Source of the DNA: an uncultured Lachnospiraceae bacterium
Lineage (GTDB): Bacteria; Bacillota; Clostridia; Lachnospirales; Lachnospiraceae
Direction: 5' to 3'
Length of the DNA: 7,770 nucleotides
NCBI GenBank assembly: GCA_910589635.1
Contig: CAJUTD010000101.1
Location: forward strand, 1,851-9,620
Below the pieces are notes generated by a model. The model saw only the letters and a program-made list of their open reading frames with translations. It had not been told where the DNA came from and made no database searches. This document shows, piece after piece, positions 1 through 6,457 of this stretch; the stretch's first letter is position 1, and the number at the start of each line of letters is the position of its first letter. A program made the position numbers and the translations under genes.

Positions 1-565
1 AGTAAGGCAGAAAGGGAAAAATATCGAAATTTCCTGGGGAAAGGTGTTGGGAGCGGACGGATATGATGTCTATGTGCAGTACTGTTTTAAAAATTTCAAC
101 ACTAAATCAATTACACCCGTAAAAAATGGTAAGACGACAAAAGTAACGGTGAAAAAGATTAATGGTAAAAAGATCAATCTGAAGAAGTTTTTTAAAGTTT
201 ATGTACGTGCCTATAAGCGGGCAGGCGGAAAGAAAATAACGCTTGCAAAGACCATTGACGTCCATGTCGTTGGCAGTAAAAACACAAAGTACACGAACGT
301 AAAAGCTGTCAAGTTAAATAAAAATGCTTACACACTCAAGAAAGGAAAAACGGCGACTATTAAAGCGAGTACCGTATTAGCCGGCAAAGGAAAAAAGCAG
401 CTTACAGATAAGCATACAAAGGAATTTCGTTATGCTACTACCAATAAAAAGGTTGCAACGGTATCGAAGAAGGGGAAGATTAAGGCGGTAGGTAAGGGTT
501 CCTGCACGATCTATGTCTATGCCAGAAACGGATATGCAAAAAAAGTAAAAGTAAAAGTTAAGTAA
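1..565 (+). CDS. C-terminal part of a surface/secreted protein with Fn3-like and bacterial Ig-like (BIG2) domains (5' partial)
   Basis: The reading frame is open from the left edge of the window (first full codon at position 2) to TAA at 563-565, so the gene begins upstream. The GTG at 44 is an internal Val codon, because the residues before it (..IEISWGK) complete an Fn3-like strand. Counting from that GTG, residues 1 to about 78 resemble a fibronectin type III-like module (ISWGKVLGADGYDVYV, then KVYVRAYKR). Residues about 85-173 form a BIG2-type Ig-like domain (VKAVKLNKNAYTLKKGKTATI, then NKKVATVSKKGKIKAVGKG and a final alternating K/V strand). About a quarter of the residues are Lys (42 of 173). 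No LPxTG sorting signal or membrane anchor follows the last strand, so attachment, if any, lies in the missing N-terminal part. Such modules are typical of extracellular Lachnospiraceae proteins; binding partner and exact role are unknown. No convincing intrinsic terminator follows. Confidence 0.8.
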   Translation, partial: VRQKGKNIEISWGKVLGADGYDVYVQYCFKNFNTKSITPVKNGKTTKVTVKKINGKKINLKKFFKVYVRAYKRAGGKKITLAKTIDVHVVGSKNTKYTNVKAVKLNKNAYTLKKGKTATIKASTVLAGKGKKQLTDKHTKEFRYATTNKKVATVSKKGKIKAVGKGSCTIYVYARNGYAKKVKVKVK

Positions 566-588
566 CAGGAAATCATTTTAGAAAAACA

Positions 589-617
589 TTGAATTTTCCA
601 TAGAAGTATATTAAAAT
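589..617 (+). promoter_or_regulatory. Probable sigma-A-type promoter of the nfnA-nfnB-flavodiiron unit
   Basis: TTGAAT (589-594) and TAAAAT (612-617) are separated by exactly 17 bases and match the sigma-70 consensus at four and five of six positions. Transcription would start near 624, giving a leader of about 40 bases before the nfnA start codon. The site lies in the only gap upstream of three co-directional genes. It is a prediction from sequence only. Confidence 0.55.
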
Positions 618-664
618 AAGAACGTTACAAAAATTTGCAAGATTACTAAGACGGAGGTTCAAGT

Positions 665-1552
665 ATGTACCCAATCGTAAAGAAGAAAAAGCTGGCGGAT
701 AAGATTTTTCTTATGGACGTAAAGGCGCCGCGCGTAGCAAAGTCCTGTCTGCCCGGACAATTTGTAATTGTAAAAATGGATGAAGAGGGCGAACGTATTC
801 CGCTTACCATCTGCGACTATGACAGGGAGGCAGGAACGATCACTATTGTATTCCAGACTGTGGGCGCGTCCACGCAGAGAATGGAAAGCTTAGAAGAGGG
901 AGATCATTTCCAGGATTTTGTAGGTCCTCTTGGCTGTGCATCAGAGTTGACAGAACAGCCGATAGAAGAGTTGAAAAAGAAAAAAATTGTATTTATCGCC
1001 GGAGGGGTGGGAACTGCGCCGGTATATCCGCAGGTGAAATGGCTTCATGAAAACGGCGTGGGTTGTGACGTAATTATGGGTTCTAAGACGAAGGATCTGC
1101 TGATCTTGGTAGATGAGATGGAGAAGGTAGCCGAGAACTTATATGTGACTACCGATGACGGAAGCTATGGTTTCCATGGAATGGGGACGAACCAGTTAGA
1201 GGAGTTAGTAAATAAAGGAAATACATACGACCAATGCATTGCCATCGGGCCGATGATTATGATGAAATTTGTCTGCCTGCTGACGAAGAAGCTTAATATC
1301 CCGACCATTGTATCCCTGAATCCGATTATGGTTGACGGAACAGGAATGTGCGGCGCATGCCGCGTGACTGTGGGCGGCAAGGTGAAGTTTGCCTGCGTAG
1401 ACGGGCCTGAATTTGACGGCCATCTGGTAGATTTCGACCAGGCGATGAAGCGTCAGCAGATGTATAAGACGGAGGAAGGAAGAGAGATGCTCAAAGCTCA
1501 GGAGGGGGCTACCCACCACGGCGGATGCGGGCATTGCGGAGGTGACAAATAA
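665..1552 (+). CDS. nfnA: NADH-dependent ferredoxin:NADP+ oxidoreductase subunit A (FAD / [2Fe-2S] subunit; also annotated sulfide dehydrogenase beta or ferredoxin-NADP reductase alpha)
   Basis: A 295-residue protein of the dihydroorotate dehydrogenase electron-transfer (PyrK-like) family, the usual length for NfnA. The N-terminal flavin barrel carries RIPLTICDYD (44-53), the FAD-binding region. The nucleotide-binding fold has GGVGTAPVYPQ (113-123). Near the C-terminus, D224, C229, C232 and C244 match the Asp plus three Cys arrangement known to hold the [2Fe-2S] cluster of Nfn. The last residues are a Cys/His-rich tail (HHGGCGHCGGDK). In characterised Nfn complexes this subunit takes electrons from NADH and passes them to NfnB during flavin-based bifurcation (NADH + reduced ferredoxin + 2 NADP+ giving 2 NADPH, reversible). 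GGAGG at 653-657 lies 7 bases before the ATG, which fixes the start. The stop overlaps the nfnB start by one base (TAATG), so the two subunits are very likely translationally coupled. Distinguishing Nfn from sulfide dehydrogenase needs biochemistry. Confidence 0.9.
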   Translation: MYPIVKKKKLADKIFLMDVKAPRVAKSCLPGQFVIVKMDEEGERIPLTICDYDREAGTITIVFQTVGASTQRMESLEEGDHFQDFVGPLGCASELTEQPIEELKKKKIVFIAGGVGTAPVYPQVKWLHENGVGCDVIMGSKTKDLLILVDEMEKVAENLYVTTDDGSYGFHGMGTNQLEELVNKGNTYDQCIAIGPMIMMKFVCLLTKKLNIPTIVSLNPIMVDGTGMCGACRVTVGGKVKFACVDGPEFDGHLVDFDQAMKRQQMYKTEEGREMLKAQEGATHHGGCGHCGGDK

Positions 1553-2937
1553 TGGATGTGATGAAGAAAGTACCGGTAAGAGAACAGGAGCCTAAGGTGC
1601 GCGCAGCGAATTTTGAGGAAGTGTGCCTTGGTTATAATAAAGAAGAAGCGATGGAAGAGGCGCAGAGATGCCTGAACTGTAAAAATGCACAGTGTGTTAA
1701 GGGATGTCCGGTCTCCATAGATATCCCGGGATTTATTTCTCAGATAAAAGAGGGGAATTTTGAGGAGTCCTATCAGGTAATCAGTAAAGCAAGCGCCCTT
1801 CCTGCAGTCTGCGGCCGTGTATGCCCGCAGGAGAGCCAGTGTGAAGGAAAATGTATCCGCGGTATTAAGGGCGAGCCTGTTTCCATTGGCAAACTGGAGC
1901 GTTTTGCGGCTGACTGGGCAAGGGAGAATGGCATCAAGCCGCAGCCGGCAACGGAGAAAAAGAACCACAAGGTAGCAGTTATCGGTTCCGGTCCTGCTGG
2001 TTTAACCTGTGCTGGCGATTTGGCGAAGATGGGCTATGATGTGACGATTTTTGAGGCGTTACATGAGCCGGGCGGAGTGCTGATTTATGGAATCCCGGAG
2101 TTCCGTCTGCCTAAGAGCGCAGTTGTGGCAAAAGAGATTGAAAATGTCAAGTCTTTGGGTGTTAAGATAGAGACGAATGTGGTAATCGGCAAGGCAGGCA
2201 CCATTGACGAATTGATGGAAGAAGAGGGCTTTGAGGCTGTATTTATCGGTTCTGGCGCAGGTCTCCCGAGGTTTATGGGAATTCCGGGCGAGCAGGCCAA
2301 CGGCGTATTCTCCGCCAATGAGTTCCTGACAAGGAATAACCTGATGAAAGCGTTTAAGGAAGAGTACGATACCCCGATTATGAAAGGCAAGAAGGTTGCC
2401 GTGGTAGGTGGCGGAAACGTTGCCATGGATGCGGCAAGAACGGCATTGCGCCTTGGTGCGGAGGTACATATCGTGTACAGGAGAAGTGAGTCGGAGCTTC
2501 CGGCAAGGGTGGAAGAGGTACACCATGCAAAGGAAGAGGGCATTATTTTTGATTTGCTGACAAATCCTACGGAAATTTTGGTGGACGACAATGGCTGGGT
2601 GAAAGGCATGACTTGCATCCGCATGGAACTTGGCGAGCCGGATGAATCCGGCAGGAGAAGGCCGGTAGAAGTTAAGGGATCCGAATTTGATTTGGAGCTT
2701 GATACGGTTATCATGTCCCTGGGAACTTCTCCCAATCCGCTGATTTCTTCGACTACCAAGGGTCTGGATGTCGACCGCAGGCAGTGTATTGTGGCGGAGG
2801 AAGAAAATGGAGCCACCAGTAAGCCGGGCGTATTTGCCGGCGGAGACGCCGTGACGGGAGCAGCAACCGTTATTCTTGCCATGGGTGCAGGGAAAGCAGC
2901 GGCAAAGGGCATTGACGAATACCTTTCCGCGAAATAA
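1552..2937 (+). CDS. nfnB: NADH-dependent ferredoxin:NADP+ oxidoreductase subunit B (GltD-like, FAD / two [4Fe-4S]; often annotated NADPH-dependent glutamate synthase small chain, gltA or sudA)
   Basis: A 461-residue protein of the glutamate synthase small-subunit family. The N-terminal iron-sulfur domain has Cys at 40, 43, 48 and 52 and at 87, 91, 97 and 101 (CGRVCPQ, CEGKC), consistent with two [4Fe-4S] clusters. A first Rossmann motif, VAVIGSGPAGL (141-151), with EPGGVLIYGIP (172-182), binds the bifurcating FAD. A second, VAVVGGGNVAMDAA (282-295), followed by YRRSESELPA, binds NADP(H). GVFAGGDAVTGAATVILAMG (427-446) completes the FAD site. In Nfn this subunit exchanges electrons with ferredoxin and NADP+. 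GGAGGTGA (1538-1545) is 6 bases before ATG 1552, which favours that start over ATG 1561. No glutamate synthase large subunit is present in the window and nfnA is directly upstream, so Nfn is a better call than glutamate synthase. Confidence 0.9.
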   Translation: MDVMKKVPVREQEPKVRAANFEEVCLGYNKEEAMEEAQRCLNCKNAQCVKGCPVSIDIPGFISQIKEGNFEESYQVISKASALPAVCGRVCPQESQCEGKCIRGIKGEPVSIGKLERFAADWARENGIKPQPATEKKNHKVAVIGSGPAGLTCAGDLAKMGYDVTIFEALHEPGGVLIYGIPEFRLPKSAVVAKEIENVKSLGVKIETNVVIGKAGTIDELMEEEGFEAVFIGSGAGLPRFMGIPGEQANGVFSANEFLTRNNLMKAFKEEYDTPIMKGKKVAVVGGGNVAMDAARTALRLGAEVHIVYRRSESELPARVEEVHHAKEEGIIFDLLTNPTEILVDDNGWVKGMTCIRMELGEPDESGRRRPVEVKGSEFDLELDTVIMSLGTSPNPLISSTTKGLDVDRRQCIVAEEENGATSKPGVFAGGDAVTGAATVILAMGAGKAAAKGIDEYLSAK

Positions 2938-2954
2938 AAAAACAATTTTTCAGC

Positions 2955-2993
2955 CCATCATGCCGCAGGCTTCTTTGCCGGCGGCGTGGATGG
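2955..2993 (+). other. Strong intergenic RNA hairpin between nfnB and the flavodiiron gene
   Basis: The arms 2955-2970 and 2977-2993 pair over 16 positions around a TTCTTT loop. The pairs are CCATC with GATGG, one bulged G (2988), ATGCCGC with GCGGCGT (one G-U pair), one A/G mismatch (2967/2980), then GGC with GCC. No run of T follows, so it is not a standard intrinsic terminator. It sits 19 bases before the AGGAGG of the next gene. Possible roles are mRNA processing, protection of the nfnAB 3' end, or setting a different expression level for the downstream gene. The structure is seen directly; the role is inferred. Confidence 0.6.
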
Positions 2994-3026
2994 AACTGAG
3001 ATGGTGATAGAAGGAGGAAGAGTACA

Positions 3027-4193
3027 ATGAAAGACGTGACTATTACAGATACAATCAAATATATAGGGGCAGATGACAAAGACATTGACTTATTTGAGAG
3101 CCAATATGTGGTGCCCAATGGGGTGTCTTACAACTCCTATGTTATTTTAGATGAAAAGGTAGCAGTCATGGATACCGTAGACGCAAGAAGAGGCGAGGAA
3201 TGGCTGGCAAATTTGGAGCAGGCGTTAAATGGCAGGGACGTAGATTATCTTGTCGTTTCCCATATGGAACCGGATCATGCAGCCAACGTCCAGAAGCTTG
3301 CAGAGAAATATCCAAAGATGGTAGTGGTTGGCAATGCCAAGACATTCCCTATGCTTGGGCAGTTCTTTGATATTGATTTGTCCGAGCGTTCTTTGGTAGT
3401 CAAAGAGGGGGACACTCTGAAATTGGGAAGCCATGAGCTGACCTTTGTAATGGCTCCAATGGTGCATTGGCCTGAGGTTATGGTTTCTTATGAAAGCTCT
3501 GAAAAAATCCTTTTCTCAGCAGACGGATTTGGAAAATTTGGGGCTTTAGATACAGACGAGGATTGGGCGTGCGAGGCAAGACGTTATTATTTTAATATTG
3601 TTGGCAAATATGGCGCGCAGGTGCAGGCGTTATTGAAGAAGGCTGCGGGGTTGGATATCCAGATGATTTGCCCACTGCATGGACCGATTTTAAAGGAGAA
3701 CCTGGAGTATTATATTGGCAAATATCAGATATGGAGCAGTTATGAGCCGGAAGATGAGGGAATTCTTGTAGCATATGCTTCCATTCATGGAAATACTGCT
3801 AAGGCAGCCAAGAAATTAAAAGAAATCTTAGAGGCCAAGGGTGCGAAAAAGGTGGCGATTACCGACTTGTCCAGGGACGATATGGCAGAAGCCATAGAAG
3901 ATGCGTTCCGTTATGACAAGATGGTGTTGGCGGCAGCAACGTATGACGGCGGAATTTTCCCCTGCATGGAAGATTTTCTTCACCATTTAAAGAGCAAGAC
4001 ATACCGCAATCGTACAGTTGCCCTTATGGAGAACGGCTCCTGGGCGCCGATTGCTGCTAAGAATATGAAGGCGGTTTTAGAGCAGATGAAGGATATTACG
4101 ATTTGCGATAAGGTTGTAACGATTAAGTCAGCTATGAAAGAGGGGACGATTGCAGATATGGAAGCTCTTGCGGACGAGCTGCTTGCGAAATAG
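3027..4193 (+). CDS. Class A flavodiiron protein (FprA/FDP-type A flavoprotein), O2 or NO reductase
   Basis: A 388-residue, probably cytoplasmic protein with the two-domain core of class A flavodiiron proteins. Residues about 1-240 form the metallo-beta-lactamase-like domain with the full set of diiron ligands: H79-x-E81-x-D83-H84 (SHMEPDHAANV), H147 (PMVHWPE), D166 (SADGFG) and H218 (CPLHGP). Residues about 246-388 are a flavodoxin domain with the FMN phosphate loop near ASIHGNTAKA (251-260). The family reduces O2 to water and/or NO to N2O, usually with electrons from rubredoxin, and protects anaerobes from oxidants. There is no fused rubredoxin or flavin reductase domain, and no rubredoxin gene in this window, so the donor must be encoded elsewhere. 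The start is supported by AGGAGG at 3012-3017, 9 bases before the ATG. It lies 89 bases after nfnB with no clear promoter between, so it is probably co-transcribed. O2 versus NO preference cannot be read from the sequence. Confidence 0.92.
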   Translation: MKDVTITDTIKYIGADDKDIDLFESQYVVPNGVSYNSYVILDEKVAVMDTVDARRGEEWLANLEQALNGRDVDYLVVSHMEPDHAANVQKLAEKYPKMVVVGNAKTFPMLGQFFDIDLSERSLVVKEGDTLKLGSHELTFVMAPMVHWPEVMVSYESSEKILFSADGFGKFGALDTDEDWACEARRYYFNIVGKYGAQVQALLKKAAGLDIQMICPLHGPILKENLEYYIGKYQIWSSYEPEDEGILVAYASIHGNTAKAAKKLKEILEAKGAKKVAITDLSRDDMAEAIEDAFRYDKMVLAAATYDGGIFPCMEDFLHHLKSKTYRNRTVALMENGSWAPIAAKNMKAVLEQMKDITICDKVVTIKSAMKEGTIADMEALADELLAK

Positions 4194-4224
4194 AGAGAGT
4201 CCATCAAAATATTGACAGGAAATG

Positions 4225-4269
4225 CAACGGTAGAATTGTCTTATCAAAAACAATTTTGCCGTTGTTTTT
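4225..4269 (+). terminator. Intrinsic terminator of the nfnA-nfnB-flavodiiron unit
   Basis: A 15-pair stem joins 4225-4239 with 4250-4264 (CAACGGTAGAATTGT with ACAATTTTGCCGTTG, two G-U pairs). It closes a 10-base loop and is followed at once by five T (4265-4269) and then further T-rich sequence. It ends the redox unit 31 bases after its last stop codon. Confidence 0.9.
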
Positions 4270-4286
4270 ATATTTTTGCGAAAGTT

Positions 4287-4318
4287 TGAAGTCAATCGTA
4301 AATGTCTCTCGTTATAAT
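4287..4318 (+). promoter_or_regulatory. Candidate promoter of the ECF sigma operon (sigma-A or autoregulated ECF type)
   Basis: A perfect -10 hexamer TATAAT lies at 4313-4318, but no good -35 sits 17 bases upstream; the best is AAGTCA at 4289-4294 with an 18-base spacer. The same stretch can be read as TGAAGT (4287-4292), 17 bases, CGTTAT (4310-4315), which loosely resembles the TGAAAC/CGT form of Bacillus ECF promoters. Either reading puts the transcript start near 4320-4326. It lies between the upstream terminator and the sigma gene, where a promoter is expected. Confidence 0.4.
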
Positions 4319-4346
4319 AAACAGACAGATAGAAAACGAACCCCAA

Positions 4347-4901
4347 ATGTTGGGAAGCATGGATCAGACCTGGGAAAAGGAGGCGGATAAAATCGATAAG
4401 GAAGAATATTTTAGCTATCTTCTGGATACATACGAGCGGCTGGTGTATTCCATTTGTTTCAAGATGACGGGAAACCAGTTTGACGCAGAAGATTTGACGC
4501 AGGAAACTTTTTTATCCATTTATAAAAATCTTGCCACCTTTGAACAGGAGTATGAAAAGGCGTGGGTGTGTAGAATTGCCACCAACAAGGGGCTGGATTT
4601 CTTGAAAAGTGCAAAGCGGCGCAGTGAACCCAAAGAAGATACTTATTTTGAAGAATTGAAGGACCAGAAGGCGAGCCCCGAGGAGGCATATTTGCAGCAG
4701 GAATCCAAGGCGTATGTTTATACTATCTGTCAAAGCCTGAAAAGTCCATATAAGGAAGTTGCAACAGAACATTTCTACCGGGAGAAGACGGCAAAGGAAA
4801 TCGCAGCGGAGACGGATAAGGGAATCAAAACCGTCCAGACCCAGATTTACCGGGCCAAAGCAATGATACGCAAGATGATAGAAGGGAGGGCAATCAGATG
4901 A
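4347..4901 (+). CDS. ECF-type RNA polymerase sigma factor (sigma-70 family, SigW/RpoE-like)
   Basis: From ATG 4347 the protein is 184 residues, typical for ECF factors, which carry only regions 2 and 4. Region 2 spans about 21-92, with the core-binding and -10 recognition segment FDAEDLTQETFL (45-56) and the KAWVCRIATNKGLDFLKSA helix (71-89). Region 4 spans about 122-178, with a helix-turn-helix at KTAKEIAAETDKGIKTVQTQ (147-166) contacting the -35. The frame stays open further upstream to ATG 4302 (15 extra residues), but that start overlaps a perfect TATAAT and lacks a ribosome site, so I prefer 4347. ATG 4359 is a third option, and none has a clear Shine-Dalgarno. The stop overlaps the anti-sigma start as ATGA, a common sigma/anti-sigma arrangement that couples their synthesis. 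The inducing signal is unknown; the neighbours suggest cell-envelope stress. Confidence 0.88.
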   Translation: MLGSMDQTWEKEADKIDKEEYFSYLLDTYERLVYSICFKMTGNQFDAEDLTQETFLSIYKNLATFEQEYEKAWVCRIATNKGLDFLKSAKRRSEPKEDTYFEELKDQKASPEEAYLQQESKAYVYTICQSLKSPYKEVATEHFYREKTAKEIAAETDKGIKTVQTQIYRAKAMIRKMIEGRAIR

Positions 4902-5503
4902 CAGAAGGGAAAAACGGGATAGTAAGACAGGCGGATAGCAGATGCCATATTACAAATGAACAATTCTGTGACTGGCTGGCAGGCGAGATGCCTCCCGACA
5001 GAGAAACAGAATTCTTGGGACATATTGGGAACTGTACATTCTGTGCCCATCAGTTTGCGGAATGGATGGAAGCGCCGCCAGAACCGCCAGAGCTGGCTGT
5101 GAGCCGGGAGGAGGCTTTTATGAACCAGCCGGGGCTGCTCAATCCTCCGAGGTATCTGAAGGAAGAAATTATACAGCGGACACAGCAGCCGAGTGTGCAA
5201 ATGGGCGTACATGTCCGGCAGAAATCGCGGCAGATGCAGCTTTTTATGTACAGCCTCAAAGTAGGGTTGGCGGTGACGGCTTCTATATTTTTATTGATGC
5301 TGACGGCAAATGTCCAGGAGCTGCAGCCTGAGACAGTCCGTGAATGGAGGACGGAACAGATGCAGCAGAGGCAGGAGGCGGACAGCCGGGAAGAGACGAT
5401 AAGTATTTCCCACACATTAAATCAAAAAAGCAGAGAAATTTCAGGTTTTTTATGTGATATAAGCAATGGATTGTTCCGTATGGGACTGGATGAAACAGAA
5501 TAG
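4898..5503 (+). CDS. Membrane-anchored zinc-binding anti-sigma factor (ZAS/RsiW-like)
   Basis: A 201-residue protein. The N-terminal cytoplasmic part holds the zinc anti-sigma motif H42-x3-C46-x2-C49 (HIGNCTFC) in a helical domain beginning at about residue 18 (ITNEQFCDWLAGEMPPD). A linker rich in Pro and Glu (about 58-85) follows. There is one hydrophobic segment at about 115-137 (FMYSLKVGLAVTASIFLLML) and then an outside tail of about 60 hydrophilic residues. It should bind the sigma factor encoded directly upstream and release it when the outer part is cut or changed. GGGAGGG (4884-4890) is 7 bases before the ATG, and the gene overlaps the sigma gene by 4 bases. The overall primary sequence outside the ZAS motif is not one I recognise. 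The pairing with the ECF factor is the strongest support. Confidence 0.82.
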   Translation: MTEGKNGIVRQADSRCHITNEQFCDWLAGEMPPDRETEFLGHIGNCTFCAHQFAEWMEAPPEPPELAVSREEAFMNQPGLLNPPRYLKEEIIQRTQQPSVQMGVHVRQKSRQMQLFMYSLKVGLAVTASIFLLMLTANVQELQPETVREWRTEQMQQRQEADSREETISISHTLNQKSREISGFLCDISNGLFRMGLDETE

Positions 5504-5526
5504 GAAAGAAATCAGGAGGTAACGAG

Positions 5527-6147
5527 ATGACAAGGAAGAAAAGTAGTTTTTTAACCTTTTGCTTTTCCCTGATACCGGGGGCAGGGGAAATGTATATGGG
5601 GTTTATGAAACAGGGAATCAGCATTATGGCAGTCTTTTGGCTATTGATTTTTTTGGCGGCATTTTTTGGCATGGGGCCGCTGTTATTCATACTGCCAATT
5701 CTGTGGTGCTACAGTTTTTTCAATGTGCATAATATCAGAGGCATGTCTGATGAGGAGTTTTATGCATTAGAAGACGATTATCTGTTCCATTTGAACGAGA
5801 ATGCGTTCTGGGGCAAGTTACAAGGAAAACAGGGAAATATTTTGGCGGCAGCGCTCATTATTATCGGCGTGGTAATTATGTGGAATCGTTTGGCAGACTA
5901 CATGATGTGGCTGCTTCCAGAATCCATATACTGGCACATTGTGGACGATATTCCGCAGACGGTAATCGCAGTACTGCTGATATGGTGTGGCATTTATCTG
6001 ATACGCGGCAAGAAAAAGGAGCTTGATGGTAAGGAGCCAAAGCAGAAAATATATGACATACCGCCCGAACCGCTGATGAAGGCAGAAGAGAATCCTATGG
6101 AACAGGGAACAAACAAAGGCAAGCCGATGGACCAGGAGGGACAGTAG
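5527..6147 (+). CDS. Polytopic membrane protein, TM2-like, in the ECF sigma operon
   Basis: A 206-residue protein of unproven function. The N-terminus has FSLIPGAGEMYMGFMKQG (13-30), which resembles the Pro-Gly turn and Tyr-x-Gly of TM2-type membrane domains. Hydrophobic segments lie at about 8-26 (weak), 30-48, 49-66, 104-121 and 143-159. Residues 160-206 are a hydrophilic, probably cytoplasmic tail rich in Lys, Glu and Pro. AGGAGGT (5514-5520) is 6 bases before the ATG, and the gene starts 23 bases after the anti-sigma stop, so it belongs to the same operon. A likely role is in sensing or answering envelope stress together with the next gene; this is inferred from context only. Confidence 0.75.
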   Translation: MTRKKSSFLTFCFSLIPGAGEMYMGFMKQGISIMAVFWLLIFLAAFFGMGPLLFILPILWCYSFFNVHNIRGMSDEEFYALEDDYLFHLNENAFWGKLQGKQGNILAAALIIIGVVIMWNRLADYMMWLLPESIYWHIVDDIPQTVIAVLLIWCGIYLIRGKKKELDGKEPKQKIYDIPPEPLMKAEENPMEQGTNKGKPMDQEGQ

Positions 6148-6148
6148 T

Positions 6149-6451
6149 ATGAGAATCAGAAGAGTTGGAAGTATCACTTGCGGAATGGTGATGATTATAT
6201 TTGGAGGATTGTTTTTGGTACACATGTTTTATCCGCCATTGTCTTTAAGCGTGATTATGAAATTGTGGCCGTTGATTTTAATTGCCTTGGGATGTGAGAT
6301 GCTTCTTGCCAATGTGCGTAAAGGTGAGGAGCAGGAGGAAGTGTTGAAATACGATGGGGGAGCGATTTTTCTGGTATTTTTGCTGACCAGCTTTTCCGTT
6401 GGCATGGGCATCATAGAATGGATTATGAGTAATATGAACGCGTGGTATTAA
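6149..6451 (+). CDS. Small membrane protein with LiaI/LiaF-like transmembrane region
   Basis: A 100-residue protein with three hydrophobic segments at about 6-27, 34-55 and 71-92. The pattern RRVGSITCGMVMIIFGGLFL, then KLWPLILIALGCEML, matches the N-terminal membrane region shared by LiaI- and LiaF-type proteins of Firmicutes (a first helix with GxxxIxxG, then WPxxLIxxG). LiaF proteins restrain a cell-wall-stress two-component system, but this copy lacks the soluble C-terminal LiaF domain, so only the membrane part is comparable. AGGAGGG at 6134-6140 is 8 bases before the ATG, and the gap from the upstream stop codon is one base, so it is tightly linked to the ECF operon. Exact function unknown. 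Confidence 0.75.
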   Translation: MRIRRVGSITCGMVMIIFGGLFLVHMFYPPLSLSVIMKLWPLILIALGCEMLLANVRKGEEQEEVLKYDGGAIFLVFLLTSFSVGMGIIEWIMSNMNAWY

Positions 6452-6457
6452 AATGGA

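Noticed and set aside
44..46. GTG as a start codon for the first gene
   Set aside because: The frame is open back to the window edge and the upstream residues complete the Fn3-like module; there is no ribosome site.
1552..2937. Glutamate synthase small subunit for ammonia assimilation
   Set aside because: No large glutamate synthase subunit is nearby, and the PyrK-like nfnA gene overlaps its start, which is the Nfn arrangement.
2085..2945. A 286-codon open frame on the minus strand opposite nfnB
   Set aside because: It lies fully against nfnB, whose protein has all expected cofactor motifs. The minus-strand product is Ser/Pro-rich without a recognisable domain, typical of antisense shadow frames.
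2960..3007. Short frame (15 codons) in the nfnB-flavodiiron spacer
   Set aside because: It has no Shine-Dalgarno site and runs through the hairpin; nothing supports translation.
4212..4240. TTGACA at 4212 as a -35 for the sigma operon
   Set aside because: The hexamer 17 bases downstream (ATTGTC) is not a -10, and the transcript would run straight into the terminator at 4225-4269.
5062..5331. An 89-codon plus-strand frame inside the anti-sigma gene
   Set aside because: It is out of frame with a well supported gene, has no ribosome site, and shows a low-complexity Ala/Gly-rich composition.
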